Assembly (NCBI RefSeq): GCF_030150285.1
Contig: NZ_JASLGE010000056.1
Location: forward strand, 9,502-73,501
Length of the DNA: 64,000 nucleotides
Source: Pseudomonas sp.
Lineage (GTDB): Bacteria; Pseudomonadota; Gammaproteobacteria; Pseudomonadales; Pseudomonadaceae
Reading direction: 5' to 3'
The notes below the pieces were generated by a model, which searched no databases, was not told the origin of the DNA, and saw only the letters and a list, made by a program, of their open reading frames with translations. Shown here one piece after another: positions 34,084 through 42,384 of this stretch. The first letter of the stretch is position 1; the number at the start of each line of letters is the position of its first letter. The position numbers were made by a program, and so were the translations under genes.

Positions 34084-35567
34084 TGGCACGCCACTACCCG
34101 ACGCTGACCCGCAACGGTTTCTTGCTGCCGGAGCGGATCAAAGCCAGTTATGAGGGGGCCGGTGAGGGCAGGCGTTCGGCCAGTTGGGACGCGCCCGATA
34201 TCGGCATCAACAGCATCAATACCCCGGCTTTGCGCAACCTGCGGTCCCGTTCGCGGGCAGCAGTGCGTAATGACCCTTACGCCTTCAACGTCATCGACAA
34301 GCGCGTCAGTAACCTGATCGGCACCGGCATCACCCCACGGCCCAAGATCGAGGACGATGCCCTGCGCAAAGTGCAGCAGGTGCTGTGGGAGGACTGGGTG
34401 GATGAGTCGGACGCCGATGGCCTCACCGACTTCTACGGTCAGCAAGCGTTGATTGCCCGTACCGTGGAAACCGCCGGTGAGTGCTTTGTGCGCTTGCGGC
34501 CACGGGGCCAGGACGAAGAACTGGCGGTACCGCTGCAGCTCCAGGTATTGGCCCCCGAGTTTGTGCCCCATGACAAATTTGAGACGGCCAAAAACGGCAA
34601 CAGCATCCGCGCCGGGATCGAGTTCAACCCGGCTCACCAGCGGGTGGCCTATCACATGTACCGCGTTCACCCCCGCGATGCTTCGTCGCTGAACGCGGGC
34701 TACAACCAACTGGTGCGGGTCCCGGCAGAGCAAGTGCTGCATATTTTTGAGCCGGTCGAACCCGGCCAGTTACGCGGGGTTCCGCGCTTGGCTCCCGTGC
34801 TCAAGCGCTTGCGCAGTCTGGACAACTACGACGACGCGGTGCTGTTTCGACAGGAGGTGGCCAACCTGTTTGCCGGGTTTATCTCCCGGCCGCCGCCAGA
34901 GGGCCGGCAGCTTGCGCTCGATCCGGTGACTGGGCAGCCCTTCAACGAAGACCGTGATGGCTTCACGCCGATGGTGGCACTGGAACCCGGCACCATGCAG
35001 GAACTGGGGCCGGGCGAAGAGGTGGAGTTTTCCAAACCACCAGACGCGGGCAACAACTACCCGGACTTTATGCGACAGCAATTGATGGCCGCTGCCGCTG
35101 GTACGGGCACGCCTTACGAGATCCTCACCGGCGACATGCGCGAGGTCAACGACCGGGCACTGCGGGTCGTGCTCAACGAGTTTCGCCGTCGCCTGGAGCA
35201 ACTGCAATTCGGCGTTTACGTCCACCAACTGTGCCGCCCGGTGCGGGCCGCCTGGATGGACATGGCGGTGTTGGCTGGTCGCCTCAAGCTGGACAACTAC
35301 GCGCAACGTCGGCGCGAATACCTGCGCACCCGCTGGGTACCGCAGGGCTGGGCCTATATCCAGCCGGTGCAGGACATTCAGGCGCGAATGATGGAGGTCA
35401 ACGCGGGCTTTAGCTCCCGCAGCGAAATGGTCCTGCGTTCGGGCTATGACGCTGAAACCGTCGACGCCGAAAACGCTGCCGATCAGGCCCGCGCCCGTGA
35501 CCTGGGCCTCAACTACAAAACGCTCGTCGAACTGCCAACAGAGCCGGTCGACAAGGAGACACCATGA
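34083..35567 (+). CDS. Phage portal protein, lambda gpB family
   Basis: A 494-residue portal protein. The family shows in RSRAAVRNDPYAFNVIDKRV, then the GECFVRLRPRG, VLHIFEPVEPGQLRGVP and EILTGDMREVNDRALRV segments. It forms the dodecameric ring at the unique head vertex, binding terminase and head-tail proteins. It lies between gpW and the protease gene, the lambda order, and overlaps the next gene by ATGA. Confidence 0.95.
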   Translation: MARHYPTLTRNGFLLPERIKASYEGAGEGRRSASWDAPDIGINSINTPALRNLRSRSRAAVRNDPYAFNVIDKRVSNLIGTGITPRPKIEDDALRKVQQVLWEDWVDESDADGLTDFYGQQALIARTVETAGECFVRLRPRGQDEELAVPLQLQVLAPEFVPHDKFETAKNGNSIRAGIEFNPAHQRVAYHMYRVHPRDASSLNAGYNQLVRVPAEQVLHIFEPVEPGQLRGVPRLAPVLKRLRSLDNYDDAVLFRQEVANLFAGFISRPPPEGRQLALDPVTGQPFNEDRDGFTPMVALEPGTMQELGPGEEVEFSKPPDAGNNYPDFMRQQLMAAAAGTGTPYEILTGDMREVNDRALRVVLNEFRRRLEQLQFGVYVHQLCRPVRAAWMDMAVLAGRLKLDNYAQRRREYLRTRWVPQGWAYIQPVQDIQARMMEVNAGFSSRSEMVLRSGYDAETVDAENAADQARARDLGLNYKTLVELPTEPVDKETP

Positions 35568-36691
35568 TCAAGCAGCACCCGCTACGGATCTTCAACAAGG
35601 CCGGTGACCCACCTGCACCGCAGAACAAGCACTGGTACAGCCTCAAGGCCAGCGGCGAAGCCGAGGCCCGCAGTATCGAGGTCTACGTTTACGGCGAGAT
35701 CGGCACCTGGGGCATCACCGCCAACCAGTTTGTGCGCGACCTTGCCGCGCTCGATGACGGCGTGTCGCCGATTGTGGTGGCGTTTAACAGCATCGGCGGT
35801 GACCTGTTTGACGGTTTGGCCATTCACAACGCGCTGTCGCGGCTGGGCGAGCGTTGCACCGGCCGAGTGGACGCCCTGGCAGCCAGCGCGGCCAGTGTCG
35901 CGGTGTGCGGCGCGCACAAGGTCGTGATTGCGTCCAATGCCATGCTGATGATCCACAACCCGTATACCTTCGCATCCGGTGATGCAGAGGACTTGCGCAA
36001 GGTCGCTGCCGCGCTGGATCAGGCGCTGGAAGCCATTATCGCGGCCTATAAAGCCAAGGCACCCAACATTGACGAAGTGGAGCTGCGCCGACTGGTCAAT
36101 GCTGAAACCTGGCTCACGGCCAGCGAAGCGGTAGCCCTGGGGCTGGCAGATGAAGTGGGCGCAGGCCTGACCGTCAAAGCCTGTCTGGGTCAGGGAAATG
36201 CACTGCAGCGATTTCAGCACGCGCCGCAGGCCTTGCTGGCCCAACTGGAGGAACCGCCCGAGCCTGACCCGGAACCGACTCCGCCTGAGCCAGAAAAACC
36301 ACCCATCGTGGACTCGGCCAAGTTGGCCGTGCTGATCACCCAAAGCTGCACTGCCGCCGGGATCAGCAACTTGATCGAGTCGTTGATCAGCACCACCCAA
36401 TTGGCCGATGAGGCCACGGTCAACGCGGCGCTGACCAATGCCAAGGCCGTGCGCGACCTGTGTGTGGCGGCGCGCTTGCCGGAGTTCACCCAACCGTATG
36501 TCGCCGCCGGGTTGAGCGCTGAAGCGGTGCGCGGCCGGCTGTTTGACAAGCTGGTCAAAGGCGGCGGTTTTGAAATCGACAACAGCCTGCCCATCAACGA
36601 TGACCCGGCACCGAAAACCCAGGCCAAACAGCCTGACACCAATGCGATCTACGCGGCCCGTCGCGCCGCCCAGACAGGGGTAAAAGCATGA
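35564..36691 (+). CDS. Head maturation protease, ClpP/S49 type, with scaffold-like tail
   Basis: A 375-residue protein. Residues 1-210 hold a ClpP-like protease with FNSIGGDLFDGLAIHNAL, the active-site Ser in ASAASVAVCGA, and His in AMLMIHNP. After a Pro-rich linker (PEPDPEPTPPEPEKPP, about residues 228-245) comes a helical C-terminal region that may serve as the internal scaffold, as with lambda C/Nu3. An internal start for a separate scaffold is not obvious. It is coupled to its neighbours by 4-bp overlaps. Confidence 0.9.
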   Translation: MIKQHPLRIFNKAGDPPAPQNKHWYSLKASGEAEARSIEVYVYGEIGTWGITANQFVRDLAALDDGVSPIVVAFNSIGGDLFDGLAIHNALSRLGERCTGRVDALAASAASVAVCGAHKVVIASNAMLMIHNPYTFASGDAEDLRKVAAALDQALEAIIAAYKAKAPNIDEVELRRLVNAETWLTASEAVALGLADEVGAGLTVKACLGQGNALQRFQHAPQALLAQLEEPPEPDPEPTPPEPEKPPIVDSAKLAVLITQSCTAAGISNLIESLISTTQLADEATVNAALTNAKAVRDLCVAARLPEFTQPYVAAGLSAEAVRGRLFDKLVKGGGFEIDNSLPINDDPAPKTQAKQPDTNAIYAARRAAQTGVKA

Positions 36692-37032
36692 CCATTCGAC
36701 ACGAACCGATTCACGCGGGCGAATTCCTGCTGTCCGAAGGGGCCGGCAATATCTCCCGTGAAGCCATCAACGTGGCCGCTGGCCCTGCACTCAATCCCGG
36801 CCAGGTCCTGGGGCTGGTGACCGCCTCGGGCGAGTTCGCCCCCTATGTGCCCACCGCCGAAGACGGCAGCCAGACCGCCGTGGCCATTCTCTACGGGCCG
36901 CTGGGCGAGTCGGACATTGTGCGCCGTGGTCGCGCCGTGGTGCGTCTTGCCGAAGTCAGCGAAGCGCATCTGACCGGGCTTGATCCCGAAGGCGAGAAGT
37001 CGCTGGCTGAGCATTTTGTGATCGTGCGCTAA
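36688..37032 (+). CDS. Head decoration protein, lambda gpD family
   Basis: A 114-residue gpD-like capsid-stabilising protein. HAGEFLLSEGAGNISREAIN and the later VTASGEFAPYVPTAEDGSQT match the family. Trimers of gpD bind the expanded head lattice. The gene begins within the stop region of the protease gene and is followed by a terminator and the capsid gene. Confidence 0.92.
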   Translation: MTIRHEPIHAGEFLLSEGAGNISREAINVAAGPALNPGQVLGLVTASGEFAPYVPTAEDGSQTAVAILYGPLGESDIVRRGRAVVRLAEVSEAHLTGLDPEGEKSLAEHFVIVR

Positions 37033-37053
37033 GCCGACCGCCTCTTTATCGCA

Positions 37054-37076
37054 CCCCGCCATCGAGCGGGGTTTTT
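37054..37076 (+). terminator. Terminator-like hairpin before the capsid gene
   Basis: CCCCGC-CATCGA-GCGGGG is followed by TTTTT. It lies between the decoration and capsid genes, so it may lower read-through or protect the 3' end while the late antiterminator acts. Confidence 0.75.
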
Positions 37077-37096
37077 ACTGTCTGGAGAGTCCCCCA

Positions 37097-38092
37097 ATGG
37101 CCGATATCGCCATCTTTGACGACGAAGCGTTTTCTGTTTCGTCGCTGACCGCTGCCATCAACGAACAGCAATACCTGCCCGGGCGCCTGAGCAGCCTTGG
37201 CCTGTTTCAGGAAGAAGGCATCACCACCCTGACCGTACAGATCGAAAAGGACGGCGACACCCTGGCCTTGGTACCCGCCGGTGAACGTGGCACGTCGGGT
37301 CTGGTGGTGGGTGCCAGCAAACGCGTGTTGATCCCGTTCAACACCGTGCATTTGCCGGAGCGTTTCACCATCAAGGCCGATGAGATCCAGGGCATTCGCG
37401 CTTTCGGTACCCGTACTGAGTTGCAGGCCGTGCAGGACGTGGTCAATGCGCGACTGCTCAAGGCTCGTCGCCAGTTGGACGTAACTCACGAATTCCAGCG
37501 TGCCGGTGCATTGAATGGCCAAATCCTCGATGCGGACGGCAAGACGGTGCTGCTCGATCTGTACAAAAGCTTCGGTGTTGAACGACAGAAGATGTCGATG
37601 GGCTTGACCGTTGCAGACTCTGACTTCCGCGTTAAATGCGGTGAAGCCTTGGACATGCAAGAGGATGCGCTGGGCAGTGTCACCAGTACCGGTGCCCGTG
37701 CATTCTGTGGCAAGAATTTCTGGAACAAAATGATGGGCCTCAAGGAGATCAAGGCCACTTATCTCAACTCCGCGCAAGCTGCAGCGCTGCGAGGTGATGC
37801 CCGCGAAAGCTTCGAATACGGCGGCATTGTCTGGGAACGCTATCGCGGCAAGATTGCGAGCGTTGCTTTCGTCCACGATGACAAAGCCCTGCTGGTCCCC
37901 GAAGGCGTGCCCGACTTGTATATCTCGGCCTTTGCACCGGCTGACTATATGGAAACGGTCAACACCCAGGGCATCCCGTACTACAGCAAAATTGAGCCGA
38001 TGCCGTTCAACAAGGGCATGGCCGGTGAGGCGCAGTCCAACCCGCTGCATATCTGCACCCGCCCACGGGCCCAGATCCTGCTGGAGCTTTAA
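37097..38092 (+). CDS. Major capsid protein, lambda gpE family
   Basis: A 331-residue HK97-fold capsid subunit. It starts ADIAIFDDEAFSVSSLTAAI, and shows VPAGERGTSGLVVGA and ERFTIKADEIQGIRAFG, typical of the gpE group. The C-terminal part contains ADYMETVNTQGIPYYSK, also a family signature. It is preceded by a strong ribosome site (GGAGAG) and the hairpin at 37,054. Confidence 0.93.
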   Translation: MADIAIFDDEAFSVSSLTAAINEQQYLPGRLSSLGLFQEEGITTLTVQIEKDGDTLALVPAGERGTSGLVVGASKRVLIPFNTVHLPERFTIKADEIQGIRAFGTRTELQAVQDVVNARLLKARRQLDVTHEFQRAGALNGQILDADGKTVLLDLYKSFGVERQKMSMGLTVADSDFRVKCGEALDMQEDALGSVTSTGARAFCGKNFWNKMMGLKEIKATYLNSAQAAALRGDARESFEYGGIVWERYRGKIASVAFVHDDKALLVPEGVPDLYISAFAPADYMETVNTQGIPYYSKIEPMPFNKGMAGEAQSNPLHICTRPRAQILLEL

Positions 38093-38094
38093 CC

Positions 38095-38415
38095 GTGGGT
38101 ATTCGCGATCTGGTGGCCGATATCGACAACGTGATTTTCGACGTGCTGGGCGATATCGGCCACATCGAAGGTCGCGCCGAGCCGGTGCTGGGGATGTTCT
38201 CGGCACCGTGGAAACAGCCGCAAATAGGTCGCCTCAATACGGGCCTTCGTGAGCCGCACTTTGTCGTGCGGGTCGCGGACTCGGATGGCCTGAAAAAAGG
38301 CCTGCGAGTCACCATCGACCTGCCCGAGCTGGACGGCGGTGGCGACTACGACCTGTTGCAGTTGGAGCCTGGCGGCGACGGCCTGGTATCCCTGATCTTG
38401 AGGAAACGTGCATGA
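38095..38415 (+). CDS. Head-tail joining protein, FII position
   Basis: A 106-residue protein starting with GTG, 2 bp after the capsid stop. It has an N-terminal acidic helix (DLVADIDNVIFDVLGDIG) and a beta-rich second half, as in lambda FII and related attachment proteins. Sequence similarity to FII itself is low; the call rests on size, order and fold pattern. Confidence 0.68.
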   Translation: MGIRDLVADIDNVIFDVLGDIGHIEGRAEPVLGMFSAPWKQPQIGRLNTGLREPHFVVRVADSDGLKKGLRVTIDLPELDGGGDYDLLQLEPGGDGLVSLILRKRA

Positions 38416-39077
38416 GCATCGGCAGCTTCAGCGAAGTGCGTGCCAACAGCGGCCTGCTAAATATCCAGGTCTCGGCCGAGGATATGAAAGCGTTTACGGA
38501 CTTTGCCACCCAGGTACCCAAAGCCGCTGCCAACGCGCAACGCCGGGCAATCAACAAAACCCTGAGATGGCTGAGCACCCATATAGCCCGGGCCGTGGGC
38601 AAGCAGGAACGGATCGCGGTCAAGGCGGTGCGGCAGCGCCTGCGCAGCTACCCGATCACCGGCGGCGCGATGCGCGGCAAACTCTGGTTTGGGATCAATC
38701 CGCTGGAAGCCAGCCGGGCAGGGCGGCCACGGCAAACTAAGGCCGGTGTGTCAGTGGCCGGTCGCCGTTATCGCGGTGCCTTCTACAAAAAGGTGTACGG
38801 CAATCAGGCTGATATCTGGATTCGCACCGCCAGTAAACACTTTGATCGGGCCGATTACCCCGACAGCGAAGTCACATCGCAGACCGGGGCCAGCTCCGGT
38901 TTTGTGGGGGAAAACAGCGACCGCTTCCCGCTGGCCAAGGCCAAGATTTCACTGGATTCAGTCCGGCCGCATTTTGAAGCCTGGAGCCGCAAGGCCGATG
39001 CCCAGTTGTTGCATGTCCTCAGGCAAGAAATGAGCTTTGAACTGCAGAAATACCTGAAGGGGACGCGCCGTGTCTGA
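38412..39077 (+). CDS. Minor tail protein Z-like
   Basis: A 221-residue protein of the prophage minor tail protein Z (gpZ) type: a helical N-terminus with AANAQRRAINKTLRWLSTHIAR and a basic central segment VKAVRQRLRSYPITGGA, followed by a beta region. It overlaps its neighbours by 4-8 bp. In lambda, gpZ is needed to connect tail and head correctly. Confidence 0.82.
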   Translation: MSIGSFSEVRANSGLLNIQVSAEDMKAFTDFATQVPKAAANAQRRAINKTLRWLSTHIARAVGKQERIAVKAVRQRLRSYPITGGAMRGKLWFGINPLEASRAGRPRQTKAGVSVAGRRYRGAFYKKVYGNQADIWIRTASKHFDRADYPDSEVTSQTGASSGFVGENSDRFPLAKAKISLDSVRPHFEAWSRKADAQLLHVLRQEMSFELQKYLKGTRRV

Positions 39078-39561
39078 GCAGCCGTTTAGCCTCGATGTGT
39101 TGTACCAAACGATCGAGCAGCACCTGCAGCAATCGCTGGCAGGCGTTCAACTGGTCGGTTTCTGGCCTGGCATCGAGCAGCATATCCCGCTACCGGCGGT
39201 GTTTCTCGATATCGCCGAGATCGAGCCGGGTACCGATATAGGCACCGGCGAAAGCACGCTGAACGTCAACTTTGAAGCGCGGGTGATTGTTGACGTGATC
39301 CGCGATCAGCACTACCAGCAGGCCATTCATCTGGCCACCCAACTGGCTGTGCTGTTACGGGCGCAGACGTGGGGCCTGGCAGTAGAACCGGCCGAATTCA
39401 AACGCTCAACCCAGGACTGGACCCGCCCGGAGCTGGATGGCTACACCGTGTGGCTGGTGGAGTGGACGCAGACGATTTACCTGGGGGAAGTGCAATGGCC
39501 GTGGCCCGACGAACAGCCGGGCTCGCTGGTGATCAGTGTGAACGGTGAGGTGGACCCATGA
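39070..39561 (+). CDS. Putative tail completion/terminator protein
   Basis: A 163-residue protein in the position of a tail terminator (U-like). It shows EARVIVDVIRDQHYQQAIHLA and WTQTIYLGEVQWPWPDE. Similar proteins in Pseudomonas contractile prophages are listed as tail completion or DUF proteins. It overlaps Z and V. The role is by gene order. Confidence 0.62.
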   Translation: MSEQPFSLDVLYQTIEQHLQQSLAGVQLVGFWPGIEQHIPLPAVFLDIAEIEPGTDIGTGESTLNVNFEARVIVDVIRDQHYQQAIHLATQLAVLLRAQTWGLAVEPAEFKRSTQDWTRPELDGYTVWLVEWTQTIYLGEVQWPWPDEQPGSLVISVNGEVDP

Positions 39562-40139
39562 GCCACGCCCTTGCCGAACACGACCGCATGATCGCCGGGG
39601 TGGTCAAGGGCTGCTATGTGGTCGCCCTGGACCTTGCGGCCACGCCGCCGGTGTGCCGGGTGTCGGACGGCGAATGGGTCAGCGCCTGGGTGCGCTGGCA
39701 CAGTCAGGCGGCGGGCAAGGCGCGACACTGGCGGGTGCCCAGCATGGGCGAGCAGGGTGCTTTGCTTAGCCCGAGCGGTGACGTGTCACAAGGCACCTTT
39801 GTGCCGGGCTTGTTTGGCGATGCCGGGCCCGCCCCGGACACCCGCGATCATGTCGAACGCTGGCTGTTCGAGGATGGCGGGTCACTGACTTACGACTGGC
39901 AGGCCCACCGTTACAGCATTGTGCTGCCGACGGGCGCGGTGGATATCAAGGTCGGCAGTTCATCGGCCGCCGTTACGGATAACGCTGTCGTTGTCACGTC
40001 CGGGACGATCGCGCTCGAGGGCGACGTGACGATCTACGGCGAAGTACTGATCAACGGCGGACTACGCGTCACGGACGATATCAACGGCGGCGGTGCAATC
40101 ATCGACACCAGCGGCAACACGCCCAACCACAAGCACTAA
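39558..40139 (+). CDS. Baseplate spike protein V (gp45/gpV type)
   Basis: A 193-residue baseplate assembly protein. An OB-fold domain (residues about 15-100) precedes a short beta-helical tip with repeated strands (GTIALEGDVTIYGEVLING) and ends NHKH, the HxH iron-binding end typical of P2 gpV and Mu gp45 spikes. It forms the central membrane-piercing trimer. The gene is followed by a terminator hairpin. Confidence 0.9.
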   Translation: MSHALAEHDRMIAGVVKGCYVVALDLAATPPVCRVSDGEWVSAWVRWHSQAAGKARHWRVPSMGEQGALLSPSGDVSQGTFVPGLFGDAGPAPDTRDHVERWLFEDGGSLTYDWQAHRYSIVLPTGAVDIKVGSSSAAVTDNAVVVTSGTIALEGDVTIYGEVLINGGLRVTDDINGGGAIIDTSGNTPNHKH

Positions 40140-40155
40140 ACACAACTCTCAACCC

Positions 40156-40178
40156 GCCCGCCGCGTGCGGGCTTTTTT
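40156..40178 (+). terminator. Terminator after spike gene
   Basis: GCCCGC-CGCGT-GCGGGC followed by six T's, 17 bp after the spike stop codon. Confidence 0.85.
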
Positions 40179-40194
40179 CTACCTGGAGAAATGT

Positions 40195-40521
40195 ATGGCG
40201 AGCAAACCAACCTCGGCCGACAGCGCGCCGGGTGCAGTCGCGGTGGACGCCGTGGCCGTACCGATCACCGTGCATGCCGTGGCGGTACCGATGACTGCTG
40301 ACGCTGTAGCGCTGCCGATCAAGACGGCGGACGACTACACCGCCGAAGAGCTGGCAGCGGTGGTCGTTTATCGCGACAAGGCCTTTACCTCTCGCAGCCT
40401 GGTGATGCCGGGCGGCCGCTTGCTGCAGGTCAGCAAAGGTCATGTCGCGGTCAAGGTGATCGACGCCCAGGCGCGGGCGTATCTGGATGGCCACCCTGAT
40501 TTAGAGCGATTGTCGGAGTAA
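40195..40521 (+). CDS. Hypothetical baseplate-region protein with tandem repeat
   Basis: A 108-residue protein of unknown function. Residues 18-44 contain three 9-residue repeats of the type (D/H)AVA(V/L)P(I/M)xx, encoded by three 27-bp repeats at 40,246-40,326. The C-terminal part contains GRLLQVSKGHVAVKVIDAQA. CTGGAGAAA precedes the ATG. Small proteins at this place often precede gp25 in Pseudomonas contractile prophages. Confidence 0.65.
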   Translation: MASKPTSADSAPGAVAVDAVAVPITVHAVAVPMTADAVALPIKTADDYTAEELAAVVVYRDKAFTSRSLVMPGGRLLQVSKGHVAVKVIDAQARAYLDGHPDLERLSE

Positions 40522-40525
40522 GCAC

Positions 40526-40852
40526 ATGATCGGAATGGACCGCCATACCGGGCTGCCTATCTCGGGCGTTGAACACCTGAGGCAGTCCATTGCAGACATC
40601 TTGACCACGCCGCTGGGTTCCCGGCTGATGCGCCCGGAATACGGCAGCACAATCCGACGCTTTGTCGACCTGCCCGTCAGTGAGGGCTGGAAAAGCGCTG
40701 TGCAGGCCGAAGCAGCCCGCGCCCTGAAGCGCTGGGAGCCGCGTCTGGAACTGACGCAGGTGCAAGTCCTGTCCGTTCTTGATGGGCGTATCACGTTTCG
40801 CCTGTCGGGGGTCTACAAGGGCGATAGCCAGCTAGTGGAAGTGACCGTATGA
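40526..40852 (+). CDS. Baseplate wedge protein, gp25/gpW(P2) family
   Basis: A 108-residue gp25-like protein. VEHLRQSIADILTTPLGSRL and RPEYGSTIRRFVDLPV are the family core, and the C-terminal half carries a beta region. It links the inner baseplate to the sheath. It overlaps the J gene by 4 bp (ATGA). Confidence 0.93.
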   Translation: MIGMDRHTGLPISGVEHLRQSIADILTTPLGSRLMRPEYGSTIRRFVDLPVSEGWKSAVQAEAARALKRWEPRLELTQVQVLSVLDGRITFRLSGVYKGDSQLVEVTV

Positions 40853-41739
40853 GCACACTTGACCTGTCCCGTTTACCGGCCCCGCTTGTGCTGGAGTCGC
40901 TTGATTTTGAAGTGATGTATCAGGAAGCGCTGACCGACTTTCGCGCCTTGATGGGGGGCAACTGGTCGGCGGCGCTGGAGTCCGATCCGGTCGTCAAACT
41001 GCTGGAGAAAGCCGCCTACGACAAGATGATGGGACGTGCGCGGATCAACGACGCGGCCAAGGCGTTGCTGCTGGCCTTTGCCCGTGACAGCGATCTGGAT
41101 CATCTGGCGGCCAACTACAACGTCAAACGGCTACTTGTGATCGCTGCTGATTCCGGTGCTGTGCCGCCGATCGAGGCGCAGTACGAATCGGACGATTCCC
41201 TGGTGGAGCGCACGCTGTTGGCGTTTGAGGGCATGTCGATTGCCGGCCCTCGGGATGCCTACGTGTTTCATGCCATGTCGGCCGATGGCCGCGTGGCGGA
41301 TGCCCGGGCCGCCAGTCCAAGCCCGGCCACGGTTGAGGTCAGCATTCTTAGCCGCATTGGCGATGGCGTGGCGTCTGAGGATTTGCTTGAAGTGGTGCGG
41401 GTGGCCCTCGGCGATGAGGATGTGCGGCCGGTCGGCGACCGCTTGATCGTTCAGTCTGCCAGCCTGATCGACTATCGGATCGAGGCTGTTTTATACCTCT
41501 ACCCGGGCCCGGAGATTGAGCTAAGCCTGACTGAAGCCCGATCCTCCCTGAATCGCTATATCAACACCCAGCGCCGCCTGGGGCGCGATATTCGTCGTTC
41601 GGCGATTCATGCTGCCTTGCATGTGTCGCGGGTGCAGCGCGTGGAACTGATCCACCCAGTTGAGGATGTGGTGGTGCTGGACCACGAAGCCGCCAATTGC
41701 ACGGGCCTTAGCGTGGTGTTCGGTGGCACTGATGAGTGA
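40849..41739 (+). CDS. Baseplate protein J
   Basis: A 296-residue baseplate J-like protein. It has an N-terminal helical region (FEVMYQEALTDFRALMGG), the central GPRDAYVFHAMSADGRVADA and the C-terminal LNRYINTQRRLGRDIRRSAI, which match P2 gpJ. It forms the outer wedge with gpI. It is slightly shorter than Mu gp47 but near P2 J. It overlaps the gpI gene by 8 bp. Confidence 0.94.
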   Translation: MSTLDLSRLPAPLVLESLDFEVMYQEALTDFRALMGGNWSAALESDPVVKLLEKAAYDKMMGRARINDAAKALLLAFARDSDLDHLAANYNVKRLLVIAADSGAVPPIEAQYESDDSLVERTLLAFEGMSIAGPRDAYVFHAMSADGRVADARAASPSPATVEVSILSRIGDGVASEDLLEVVRVALGDEDVRPVGDRLIVQSASLIDYRIEAVLYLYPGPEIELSLTEARSSLNRYINTQRRLGRDIRRSAIHAALHVSRVQRVELIHPVEDVVVLDHEAANCTGLSVVFGGTDE

Positions 41740-42367
41740 TGCCAGCCTGTTGCCGCCGAACCGCACTACGCTGGAGCAGGCGCTGGCCTTGGTGTCGATG
41801 GAAAAGGTGAGCCTGCCAAACGTCCTGCGCCGCATGATCTCACCGGACACCTGCCCGGTTGCGTTGCTGCCCTGGCTGGCCATTCAGCGCAGTGTTGATC
41901 GCTGGGACCCGGAGTGGTCGGAGGCGATCAAGCGCAAGGTGATTAAGGATTCTTTCGAGATCCACAAACGCAAGGGCACCTTGGGCGCGCTCCGGCGGGT
42001 GATTGAACCGTTTGCCGACCTTATCGACATCACCGAATGGCACCAGTTGGAGCCGATGGGCGAGCCCGGCACTTTCACCTTGAGCCTGGCGCTGTTTGAT
42101 AGCGGCCTGAGCGAGCAGGGGCTGGCTGACCTTGAACGGATGATTGCCGACACCAAGCCGATCAGCCGGCACCTGGTGGGATTGAACATTACCTACAGCC
42201 CGACAGGCGCGTTGTTCTTGGGTGGTGCGATTTTTACCGGCGACGAAGTGGTTATTTCCTCCGCTGAATTGCAGTTCAGTGATGAGGACTTAAACCGATT
42301 GGAAAGTGCCGCGAAAGATTACAACCGTATCGGCAACGTCTTTATGTCCAAACTTTTTAGCATTTGA
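41732..42367 (+). CDS. Tail protein I
   Basis: A 211-residue P2 gpI-like baseplate wedge protein. LLPWLAIQRSVDRWDPEWSE and DSFEIHKRKGTLGALRRVIE are the family signature, followed by a C-terminal region that holds the fibre. The start is the ATG at 41,732, inside the J gene end. It precedes the fibre genes, as in P2. Confidence 0.92.
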   Translation: MSDASLLPPNRTTLEQALALVSMEKVSLPNVLRRMISPDTCPVALLPWLAIQRSVDRWDPEWSEAIKRKVIKDSFEIHKRKGTLGALRRVIEPFADLIDITEWHQLEPMGEPGTFTLSLALFDSGLSEQGLADLERMIADTKPISRHLVGLNITYSPTGALFLGGAIFTGDEVVISSAELQFSDEDLNRLESAAKDYNRIGNVFMSKLFSI

Positions 42368-42384
42368 TCTTCAGGAAAATATAT

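Noticed and set aside
37046..38206. 386-codon reverse-strand open frame across the capsid gene
   Set aside because: It has no domain pattern and mirrors the GC-rich capsid gene; the forward frame has clear capsid motifs and a ribosome site.
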